The notes under the pieces: generated by a model
The model's input: the letters and a program-made list of their open reading frames with translations, nothing else
Database searches by the model: none
Told to the model about the DNA's origin: nothing
Program-made: the position numbers and the translations under genes
Assembly (NCBI GenBank): GCA_964561115.1
Contig: CAZLOE010000029.1
Span: 1-16,004, forward strand
Length of the DNA stretch: 16,004 nt
Origin: CAZBSE01 sp964561115
GTDB taxonomy: Bacteria; Actinomycetota; Humimicrobiia; Humimicrobiales; Humimicrobiaceae
Direction of reading: 5' to 3'
Shown here: positions 1-6,079 of the stretch, in pieces
Layout: every line of letters starts with the position of its first letter
Position numbering within the stretch: the first letter of the stretch is position 1

Positions 1-1975
1 CTACCACATCAGCTACAGTTAATATCTTTGCTTCTAACATTATATCTTTGCCTTTCAAGCCTCTGGGATACCCTGAACCATCTATCTTTTCATGATGCTG
101 GAGTATAATATCTGCAATAGGAAGAGGGAATTCAATTCTCTTTATCATATTGTAACTTAACTGGGGATGTGTTTTTATCATTTCAAATTCAATATCAGTC
201 AATTTACCCGGCTTGGACAGAATCGAGGCCGGTATGTTCACTTTTCCTAAATCATGAATCAACGATGCTATTCTTATAGCTTCCACTTTATTTTCATCCA
301 ACCCAAGATCCTCTGCTATAGTAGTAGCCAGCTTGCAGACTCTTTGCTGATGACCGTAAGTATAGGGGTCTTTTGTCTCAACTATCGCTGCCAGCGTATT
401 TATAGCACCATTAAGAGTCTTTTTAAGTGTATCTTCACTCTTTAGCAATTTAACTTCTGCTTTTTTCCTTCCGGTTATATTCATCACGGTTCCTATTAAT
501 CTCTGTGGCTTATTGGATTTATCATAAAAAGGTTTGGCTTTTACACCAATAAAGATCTCGGTTTTATCTTTAAGTAGGACCTTGTGCTCAATATCAAGAA
601 AAGTCTTATTTCTTATTGCATTATCCAGAGCTGTAAGTACAAATTCCTTATCCTCTGGATGAAATAAATCCTTTATAACATCGAAATCTCTATCAAATTT
701 TTCCGGATCGATCTTTAAAATCTTAAAGACTTCTTCTGACATAGTTATTTTATTATTCTGTAAATCCATGTTAAAAGATCCTATATGAGCGACCCTCTGG
801 GCTTCTCTGAGGGTTCTTTCATTTTCGATTATTTCTCCATCTATCTTTTTTCTTTCTGTTTCATCTATCACAACTTCAATTACCTGGTCAATTGTCTTGC
901 CTGGGTTTGGTAACGGAGCAGAAATTAATCTATAATATCTATTATCGCTACCCTCTGATTCTATCTCAAAAACTTTCATTTCCCTTACCGCATTATTTAT
1001 CTTACATTTATCGCAGGGTTCATTCCTGTCCATATAAACTTGATAGCATAATTTACCGAATGATTTACCGAATTTTTTTTCCAAAACGCTGTTTTGATAA
1101 TAAATCTTATGATCAAGCCCTACTATGCCTATTCCGATTTCAGTATTTGCGAGACCTTCTATCAAAGACTTAAATTTATTTCTCTCAGATTCTATAATAT
1201 CAAAGGCTTCTTTTTTTTCAGTCACATCCGTACCGGTCCCAATTACGTACTTTAGTTTCCCATTTTCCTTAATAGGATTTACGGTAATATCTAAATACCT
1301 GATCTCTCCACTTTTAGTAATAATCCGCATGGAGTCATATTTAACTTTCTTTTCAGATATTTCTTTAATAAATCTATTACTTTCTTTATGAGTTAATTCT
1401 TCCCACCAGGGATAAGGCGGTTTTTTACCTATCATATCGTTTAATTTATAGCCTACGATTTTTTCAAATGCAGGATTCATATACCTCATAGAAAAATCTG
1501 CATTCATAACCATGATTGGTGTGGAGGCATTCTTCATAAGAGTCGAACCGAACTCTTCACTTATTTTAAGTAATTCTTCTGTCTCCTTCTGCCTTGTCCT
1601 ATCATCAAATACAGATACTATTTCGCCTGTGGGCAGCTTATAGACATAATTTCGCCTCCACCCGGAAATTCTATTATCACGGTAATAAGAAATGTGGTGT
1701 TCCTCCGGTTTACCGGTTTTATAGACCCTTTTAAAGATGTCAAAAACTCCAAAGTTTTTTATTTCCGGGAATAACTTTAAAACACTTTTTCCTACAATAT
1801 CCTTTTTTTTGACTTTATCGATTTCCTCTCCAGCCTTGTTAATATCCTTGAAGATAAAATCATCCCCGTCGCCTTTAACTTCATAAATGGCCACGCCGCT
1901 GCTTATATGTTCAAACAATTCTCTGAACGTCTTTTCATTTATACTTTTCTTCTTAAAAGATTTTTCTTTTAACAT
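1..1975 (-). CDS. Multi-PAS HD-GYP signalling protein (predicted c-di-GMP phosphodiesterase), C-terminus cut by window edge
   Basis: The frame is open without a stop from an ATG at 1975 to the left edge, giving 658 visible residues. The N-terminal two thirds hold four PAS-like regions, roughly residues 15-125, 138-255, 265-372 and 385-503. The third carries C310, C321 and C324, a C-x10-C-x2-C arrangement seen in some PAS proteins. From about residue 520 an HD-GYP domain follows: HDLGK at 574-578, HH at 627-628 and DGSGYP at 632-637, with a further TVADV at the edge. The family hydrolyses cyclic di-GMP using a metal centre at the HD residues. No transmembrane segment is visible, so this looks like a cytoplasmic sensor-effector. 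The first PAS begins close to the ATG, which supports this start, although no clear Shine-Dalgarno precedes it. A promoter lies just upstream, separating it from the yraN operon. The domain call is firm; ligand and activity are inferred. Confidence 0.9.
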   Translation of the reverse strand, partial: MLKEKSFKKKSINEKTFRELFEHISSGVAIYEVKGDGDDFIFKDINKAGEEIDKVKKKDIVGKSVLKLFPEIKNFGVFDIFKRVYKTGKPEEHHISYYRDNRISGWRRNYVYKLPTGEIVSVFDDRTRQKETEELLKISEEFGSTLMKNASTPIMVMNADFSMRYMNPAFEKIVGYKLNDMIGKKPPYPWWEELTHKESNRFIKEISEKKVKYDSMRIITKSGEIRYLDITVNPIKENGKLKYVIGTGTDVTEKKEAFDIIESERNKFKSLIEGLANTEIGIGIVGLDHKIYYQNSVLEKKFGKSFGKLCYQVYMDRNEPCDKCKINNAVREMKVFEIESEGSDNRYYRLISAPLPNPGKTIDQVIEVVIDETERKKIDGEIIENERTLREAQRVAHIGSFNMDLQNNKITMSEEVFKILKIDPEKFDRDFDVIKDLFHPEDKEFVLTALDNAIRNKTFLDIEHKVLLKDKTEIFIGVKAKPFYDKSNKPQRLIGTVMNITGRKKAEVKLLKSEDTLKKTLNGAINTLAAIVETKDPYTYGHQQRVCKLATTIAEDLGLDENKVEAIRIASLIHDLGKVNIPASILSKPGKLTDIEFEMIKTHPQLSYNMIKRIEFPLPIADIILQHHEKIDGSGYPRGLKGKDIMLEAKILTVADVV

Positions 1976-2052
1976 AATAATTAAAACTAATATTTTAAAT
2001 GCTTTTGATAAAGAAATATAAATATATCTTTATAAAAATTATATTTATATAT

Positions 2053-2081
2053 ATAATATTAATAATATTTTAGTACGTCAA
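2053..2081 (-). promoter_or_regulatory. Sigma70-type promoter for the HD-GYP gene
   Basis: Read on the minus strand, TTGACG (2081-2076) is followed by a 17-base spacer and TATTAT (2058-2053). Both hexamers are one base from consensus and the spacing is ideal. Transcription would start near 2046 and leave a leader of about 70 bases before the ATG at 1975. The whole 1976-2105 gap is extremely AT-rich, so chance matches are easier here, but the exact -35 and spacing make this a good candidate. No GC-rich terminator for the upstream operon is visible in the same gap. Confidence 0.6.
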
Positions 2082-2105
2082 TAAAAATATTAATGAATTA
2101 AATTC

Positions 2106-2531
2106 TTAAAAAGCATCCTTTATATGCTCTATTTCTAAAAAGTTATTATTTTCAGAATAATCTAAATTAAGCTTCTTATTTAAAATTCCATCCTCTTTCG
2201 ATATCTTTTTAGCCAGATCTCTATTTATGATTATTGTAATAACGTCAAATCGAATATCCAGTCCTGTAGTTTTATTACTTGCTATATAGATATCAGCTGC
2301 TCTTCTTATTCTTTTGATCTTGGTTGAATCAATAGATTCCAGAGGACTACCATAGGTCAAATCAGTCCTGGTCTTTACTTCTATAAAAACCAGATAACCG
2401 TCCTTTCTGGCTATAAGATCTATCTCTCCGCATTTATTTCTATAATTTTGATGTATTATAAGGTATCCTTCTTTTTTAAGGTATTCCAGGGCAGTTATCT
2501 CCCCTATTTTTCCTGTGTTTTTTTTACTTAT
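2106..2531 (-). CDS. yraN: YraN/UPF0102 family nuclease-like protein, non-canonical start
   Basis: Read from an ATA at 2531-2529, this frame gives 141 residues with the layout of the YraN/UPF0102 family: a K-x-GE motif near residues 8-11, EYLKKEGY at 16-23, CGEIDLIA at 34-41, FIEVKTR at 49-55 and a C-terminal EIEHIKDAF. The GEIDL and EVK motifs form the restriction-endonuclease-like (PD-D/E-xK) core; the biochemical role of the family is poorly established. The frame is open back to a TAA at 2543-2541 but has no ATG, GTG or TTG before the conserved N-terminus. The first TTG (2360) would remove the GEIDL and EVK motifs, so it cannot be the true start. AUA fits family length and lies four bases after the rnhB stop, suggesting translational coupling. 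Residues 105-130 form a linker longer than I expect in the family. Family identity is good; start and expression are uncertain. Confidence 0.78.
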   Translation of the reverse strand: MSKKNTGKIGEITALEYLKKEGYLIIHQNYRNKCGEIDLIARKDGYLVFIEVKTRTDLTYGSPLESIDSTKIKRIRRAADIYIASNKTTGLDIRFDVITIIINRDLAKKISKEDGILNKKLNLDYSENNNFLEIEHIKDAF

Positions 2532-2535
2532 ACTG

Positions 2536-3159
2536 CTAACTTAAAACACCCCTGAAAGAAGACCTGTGAATAATGGTAGGACCATACTTCTGGAGGGCCC
2601 TTAAATGTTCTTGAGTGCCGTAACCCTTATTATGTTCAAATCCATACTCGGGATAAATCTTTGATAACTTTAACATTACCCGATCCCTTATTACCTTGGC
2701 GATTATTGAAGCCGCGGCAATCGAAATACTGATTTGATCACCTTTTACCATGGGCAAAAATTCGTCGCCTAAATCTTTACCGATAAAATCCGATAATATG
2801 ATATCCGGCTTTTTCTTCAGACCTCGCACCGCTCTTTTAAATGCAATGGCATTGGCTCTTGCCATTGAAAGCCTGTCGATCTCGGCGGGAGATATCCTGA
2901 CTACAGACCAGCACATACAGCTTTTGATTATTTCTTTAAAAATATGTTTTCTTCTTTCCTCGGTGATCTTCTTGGAATCATTTATATTTTCAATTATCAA
3001 ATTTTTTCTGTCCATAATAACAGCCGCAGCCACTAGAGGGCCTGCCAGTGAACCACGCCCCACTTCATCAACACCTGCTATTCTTCTGTAACCTGCAATA
3101 TATAGATCATCCTCATATCTGCATAGATTTATAAGTCTTCTGACTTCTTTTAGTTCCAT
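2536..3159 (-). CDS. rnhB: Ribonuclease HII
   Basis: The product is 207 residues, typical for RNase HII, which cleaves RNA in RNA-DNA hybrids and removes single ribonucleotides from DNA. The N-terminal catalytic motif DEVGRG is at residues 31-36 (D31 and E32 as metal ligands), followed by GPLVAAAV. A third conserved acidic residue is D124 in the ILSD segment, and KGD at 139-141 leads into the signature SIAAASIIAKVIRD at about 146-159. The ATG at 3159 lies 20 bases after the lepB stop. The last codons run into the unusual yraN start. Nothing appears missing. Confidence 0.96.
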   Translation of the reverse strand: MELKEVRRLINLCRYEDDLYIAGYRRIAGVDEVGRGSLAGPLVAAAVIMDRKNLIIENINDSKKITEERRKHIFKEIIKSCMCWSVVRISPAEIDRLSMARANAIAFKRAVRGLKKKPDIILSDFIGKDLGDEFLPMVKGDQISISIAAASIIAKVIRDRVMLKLSKIYPEYGFEHNKGYGTQEHLRALQKYGPTIIHRSSFRGVLS

Positions 3160-3179
3160 ATATACTTAAAATTCTATTA

Positions 3180-3722
3180 CTACCACCTTGAAGGAGGCCA
3201 GTATATCACCAGAAATTCCCCAAAAACATCCTCTTCGGGAATAGCTCCAAAATACCTGCTGTCGAAACTGTTATTTCTGTTATCCCCCATTACAAATACT
3301 TCATCCTCTCCTAAAGTTACGGTCTGGTTGATGTAGGATACGGCCTGATCGGCTGGTATATAACTTTCAGTGATTCTTTCACCGTTTATATATATTTCAC
3401 CTTCACTGGTCAGTGTGATTTCATCACCTTCTACAGCTACTGCTCTCTTTACCAGATCTTTTTCTTCCAGCGGTGAATGAAATGCGACAATATCACCTCT
3501 CTCAATACCGCCGACCCTGTAAGCTATCTTATTTATTATTACTTTATCGCCGACTTTTAATGTAGGATCCATTGAGGGAGAGGGGACGATGAAGGGCTCA
3601 AATATGAAAACTCTTATCAGAGTGGCTAAGACAACCGCTGCCAGGACTACTATGGTATACATCAGTATTTCTTTCAGAACGACTTGCTTTTTAGTTTTGT
3701 CCTGTCTTTTTGGGAGCGGCAT
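3180..3722 (-). CDS. lepB: Signal peptidase I
   Basis: This 180-residue protein has the single-span layout of Gram-positive-type signal peptidase I: a basic cytoplasmic N-terminus, one transmembrane segment (about residues 19-41), then the extracytoplasmic catalytic domain. The nucleophile is S50 in the PSPSM motif; the general base is K92 in VKRAVA; the GDNRNNSFDSR motif is at 147-156. It cleaves signal peptides from secreted preproteins after Sec export, which fits a neighbourhood containing both SRP GTPases. The ATG lies 29 bases after the rplS stop; no clear ribosome binding site is visible. The C-terminus ends in YWPPSRW with no second membrane segment. Confidence 0.96.
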   Translation of the reverse strand: MPLPKRQDKTKKQVVLKEILMYTIVVLAAVVLATLIRVFIFEPFIVPSPSMDPTLKVGDKVIINKIAYRVGGIERGDIVAFHSPLEEKDLVKRAVAVEGDEITLTSEGEIYINGERITESYIPADQAVSYINQTVTLGEDEVFVMGDNRNNSFDSRYFGAIPEEDVFGEFLVIYWPPSRW

Positions 3723-3751
3723 TAATATAAAAAAGTCAGATCATTATAGAT

Positions 3752-4093
3752 TTATTTAAACTTAACCTTTGATTTTTTGCCTACTTTATCTCTAAGATAA
3801 TACAGTTTAGCTTTTCTAACTATACCCTGGTTGACGCGTTCGATAGATTGAATCACAGGTGAATTTAAAAGAAAAGTTCTTTCAACCCCCACATTATTAA
3901 AAGAGATTTTTCTTACCGTAAATGTTTTATTAATGCCGGAACCTTTGATTTTTATTACAATCCCTTCAAATATCTGAATCCTGTCTTTATTTTCTTCACT
4001 GATCTTTATTTTTACTCTTACCTTGTCACCAGGATTAAATTCAGGAATATCAGTCTTTAAATATTTACTCTCTATTTTATCCAACTTTTTCAT
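3752..4093 (-). CDS. rplS: 50S ribosomal protein L19 (bL19)
   Basis: From the ATG at 4093 the product is 113 residues, the usual bL19 size. Conserved segments include IPEFNPGDKVRV, QIFEGIVIKIKG, TFTVRKIS, GVERTF and the C-terminal RKAKLYYLRDKVGKKS. bL19 sits at the 30S-50S interface in bridges of the large subunit. The frame stays open upstream to a TTG at 4138, 11 bases after the trmD stop, and there is another ATG at 4114. I prefer 4093 because it gives about 17 residues before the conserved PEF-PGD segment, as in known L19 proteins, and a weak G-rich stretch precedes it. The longer version (128 residues) cannot be excluded. It follows trmD, the usual partner. Confidence 0.93.
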   Translation of the reverse strand: MKKLDKIESKYLKTDIPEFNPGDKVRVKIKISEENKDRIQIFEGIVIKIKGSGINKTFTVRKISFNNVGVERTFLLNSPVIQSIERVNQGIVRKAKLYYLRDKVGKKSKVKFK

Positions 4094-4149
4094 ATCATAC
4101 CCAGCCCATATCATTTTCAATCTAATAAGCTCAAACAAATATAATGAAT

Positions 4150-4851
4150 TTAACTGTCTTTGTCAAATAAATCAGGCCTCTTTGTTCTTGTAATCTCAAG
4201 CGACTTTTCTTTTCTCCATTTTTTGATTTTCTTATGGTTCCCGCTTAAAAGAACACCAGGAACAGACATACCTTTAAAAATTTCAGGTCTTGTATATTGG
4301 GGATAATCAAGCAGGTTATTTTCAAAAGACTCTGTTTTTAAAGATTCTTCTTTTCCGACAACCCCGGGCAGCAGTCTTATTACCCCGTCTATTATGACCA
4401 TAGCCGGGACCTCACCGCCCGTCAGAACATAATCACCTATTGACAGTTCCAGATCCACCAGGGACTCTATTACTCTCTGATCTACACCTTCATACCTTCC
4501 GCAGATCAGTATTATATTTTCCAGACCGGCAAGATACTTTAAACCTGCCTGATTCAGCTTGTTACCCCTGGGGGTAAGCAGTAATGTTTTTTGCTTTTCC
4601 TTATTTCCTACTTTATTTTTTTTCCTGATGAAATTGACCGCCCTATCCAGAGGTTCAGGCATCAATACCATACCGGTTCCGCCGCCATAAGGCCTGTCGT
4701 CTACCCTGCCGTGTTTATAATCTGAGAAATCTCTTAGATTATATATATTAAGCTTACAGAGATTTTTTTTAAAAGCTTCCTTTACTACCCCGAAGGCGGT
4801 AATACCATCAAATATTTCAGGAAAAATAGTAATTACATCTATCTTGATCAT
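4150..4851 (-). CDS. trmD: tRNA (guanine-N1-)-methyltransferase TrmD
   Basis: The product is 233 residues, typical of TrmD, which methylates N1 of G37 in tRNAs reading codons beginning with C or G and so prevents frameshifting. The SPOUT trefoil-knot motifs are intact: DRPYGGGTGM at 52-61, LLTPRG at 91-96, ICGRYEGVDQR at 116-126 and SIGDYVLTGGE at 137-147. The C-terminal part has DYPQYTRPE and VLLSGNHKKI. At the position of the catalytic aspartate of well-studied TrmD enzymes (DSF motif) this protein has E174 in TESF. The ATG at 4851 is 31 bases after the rimM stop with no obvious Shine-Dalgarno, suggesting coupling within the rpsP-rplS operon. Confidence 0.96.
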   Translation of the reverse strand: MIKIDVITIFPEIFDGITAFGVVKEAFKKNLCKLNIYNLRDFSDYKHGRVDDRPYGGGTGMVLMPEPLDRAVNFIRKKNKVGNKEKQKTLLLTPRGNKLNQAGLKYLAGLENIILICGRYEGVDQRVIESLVDLELSIGDYVLTGGEVPAMVIIDGVIRLLPGVVGKEESLKTESFENNLLDYPQYTRPEIFKGMSVPGVLLSGNHKKIKKWRKEKSLEITRTKRPDLFDKDS

Positions 4852-4882
4852 GGCAGATATAAAAAGGATTTATGATATATAT

Positions 4883-5437
4883 TTAAACATATTCCGGAAT
4901 CTTTTTTAATATTACTTTTTTTTCTTTTATATTTATACTGTCAATATATCTTTCAATGACCGGAACATACAAAATGCCGCTATCTATTCCCTTTATTTTA
5001 AATTCTATATTCTCTATTTTTACTTCAAGATTATCATTGGATGAAAATTTTTCTACATCTATGACTCTTCCGATAAATACTTCACTTTTACTGTAGACCC
5101 TGCAATCCACTATATCATCCACCCAGTATTGGCCTTTTTTAAGTTTGGGGCTCTCTTTGGTATTCCTGAAAATACTTGTACCTTTTATTTTTTCTGCCTG
5201 GTTCCTGCTGTCTATCCCCTTGAATTTTATTATCAGGGTCAAGTGTTTTTTAATGTTCTTCTTCCTGATGCTTTCCACTTCTGCTTTTCTCTGGCATTTT
5301 TTATCAAAAAAAAGAACACTCCCCTTTTTAACGGTTTTGGGATAATCAGTAAGCAACATTACATTTGTTTCTCCTCTTATCCCATGCGGCTTACCGGTTA
5401 TCCCAATCAACCTTGCATCTACATTTATTTTTGACAT
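4883..5437 (-). CDS. rimM: Ribosome maturation factor RimM
   Basis: This 184-residue protein matches RimM in length, position and motifs. The N-terminal barrel carries GITGKPHGIRGE (about 12-23) and the C-terminal PRC barrel carries QYWVDDIVDCRVY and the VPVIERYIDSIN segment. RimM binds uS19 and helps assemble the 30S head. It lies between khpA and trmD as in many bacteria. The ATG at 5437 is preceded by only a weak AGG. The sequence is lysine-rich and diverged outside the motifs, as is normal for RimM. Confidence 0.92.
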   Translation of the reverse strand: MSKINVDARLIGITGKPHGIRGETNVMLLTDYPKTVKKGSVLFFDKKCQRKAEVESIRKKNIKKHLTLIIKFKGIDSRNQAEKIKGTSIFRNTKESPKLKKGQYWVDDIVDCRVYSKSEVFIGRVIDVEKFSSNDNLEVKIENIEFKIKGIDSGILYVPVIERYIDSINIKEKKVILKKIPEYV

Positions 5438-5454
5438 TTATATGCCTGTTAAAA

Positions 5455-5474
5455 ATAAATCTATCTAGATTTAT
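5455..5474 (-). other. AT-rich stem-loop between khpA and rimM
   Basis: An 8-base perfect inverted repeat (ATAAATCT and AGATTTAT) flanks a 4-base loop, and on the transcribed strand it is followed by a short T run. The stem contains only two G-C pairs, so it would be a weak hairpin. It sits in the 48-base khpA-rimM gap. It could slow polymerase, mark RNA processing, or mean nothing in such AT-rich DNA. Confidence 0.25.
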
Positions 5475-5485
5475 ATATTAAATTA

Positions 5486-5719
5486 TCAATCCATAATCTT
5501 TACAATAGAGGACTTTCCCCTCTTAGCAGATGCAGCTCTCATTATAACCCTTAGAGCATTTGCGGTTCTTCCCTTTTTTCCGATTACCTTTCCCAGATCA
5601 TCTTCAGCAACTTTTAGCTTGAAAATTACTGTTTTGTCATCTTCCTCCTCTTCTATGATTTCCACAGTATCCGGGGTGTCAACCAACTCTTTTACCATGT
5701 ACTCTAGTAGCTCTTTCAC
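5486..5719 (-). CDS. khpA: KH-domain RNA-binding protein KhpA
   Basis: This small 77-residue protein is a single KH domain: KVAEDDLGKVIGKKGRTA contains the GKKG loop of the GxxG RNA-binding motif, followed by ALRVIMRAAS. It matches KhpA (YlqC), conserved between rpsP and rimM in Gram-positive bacteria, where it works with KhpB and affects RNA metabolism and cell elongation. The start is a GTG at 5719, chosen because GGAGG lies exactly six bases upstream. An acidic EEEEDD stretch sits near residues 23-28. Confidence 0.95.
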   Translation of the reverse strand: MKELLEYMVKELVDTPDTVEIIEEEEDDKTVIFKLKVAEDDLGKVIGKKGRTANALRVIMRAASAKRGKSSIVKIMD

Positions 5720-5725
5720 TGTTTA

Positions 5726-5730
5726 CCTCC
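5726..5730 (-). promoter_or_regulatory. Shine-Dalgarno site fixing the GTG start of khpA
   Basis: GGAGG on the minus strand, followed by six bases and then GTG at 5719-5717. The next ATG in frame, at codon 8, has no such site, so the GTG is the better start. Confidence 0.85.
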
Positions 5731-5747
5731 AGTCTAAATTGTAATAA

Positions 5748-5993
5748 CTACTTCTTTAAACCAATTATATCGAAAAGTTTTTGAACCGTGTCTGTCGGTT
5801 TTGCACCTTTCTTGATCCAGCCGATTGCCTTTTCCTTGTCCACTTCTATTCTTGAAGGATCGGTTTTTGGATCATAAATTCCTATTTTTTCAATGAACCT
5901 CCCATCTCTTGGTGATCTGATATCAGATACCACAATCCTGTAAAAGGGCTTCTTCTTCGAACCGATTCTAGTCAATCTTATCTTTACGCTCAA
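5748..5993 (-). CDS. rpsP: 30S ribosomal protein S16 (bS16)
   Basis: The 81-residue product is a canonical bS16: SVKIRLTRIGSKKKPFYRIVV at the N-terminus, then SPRDGRFIEKIGIYDP and a C-terminal AIGWIKKGAKPTDTV. It assembles early into the 30S subunit. The start is TTG at 5993: family proteins begin exactly one residue before SVKIRL, and GGAGG lies six bases upstream. It follows ffh after an 86-base gap that contains a candidate promoter, so rpsP probably heads its own ribosomal sub-operon. Confidence 0.97.
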   Translation of the reverse strand: MSVKIRLTRIGSKKKPFYRIVVSDIRSPRDGRFIEKIGIYDPKTDPSRIEVDKEKAIGWIKKGAKPTDTVQKLFDIIGLKK

Positions 5994-5999
5994 TCAATA

Positions 6000-6004
6000 C
6001 CTCC
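6000..6004 (-). promoter_or_regulatory. Shine-Dalgarno site fixing the TTG start of rpsP
   Basis: GGAGG on the minus strand, six bases before TTG at 5993-5991. No ATG or GTG is available before the conserved N-terminus, so this site and the family alignment agree on TTG. Confidence 0.88.
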
Positions 6005-6038
6005 ACATTCTGAAAATAGATAGCTTCACGCTTCCATA

Positions 6039-6066
6039 ATTATATATTTTTCTTCAAAACTTGCAA
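6039..6066 (-). promoter_or_regulatory. Candidate internal promoter upstream of rpsP
   Basis: On the minus strand TTGCAA (6066-6061) is followed by a 16-base spacer and a perfect TATAAT (6044-6039). Transcription would start near 6032, leaving a leader of about 38 bases that contains the rpsP Shine-Dalgarno. The -10 is exact and the -35 matches four of six bases. It lies in the largest gap of the ffh-rpsP region, just after the ffh stop. Confidence 0.5.
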
Positions 6067-6079
6067 AATGTTTTTTATG

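Noticed and set aside
254..1391. Several plus-strand open frames in the left 1.4 kb
   Set aside because: They overlap the minus-strand PAS/HD-GYP protein, whose frame is open and motif-rich across the entire stretch.
1976..2105. Terminator for the housekeeping operon after yraN
   Set aside because: The gap has only AT inverted repeats and no GC-rich stem with a following T run that I could support.
2106..2360. Short yraN starting from TTG at 2360
   Set aside because: This start would remove the conserved GE, GEIDL and EVK motifs that lie in the same open frame upstream, so it cannot be the full gene.
3723..3751. TATAAT upstream of lepB
   Set aside because: No acceptable -35 hexamer at 16-18 bases; likely chance in AT-rich intergenic DNA.
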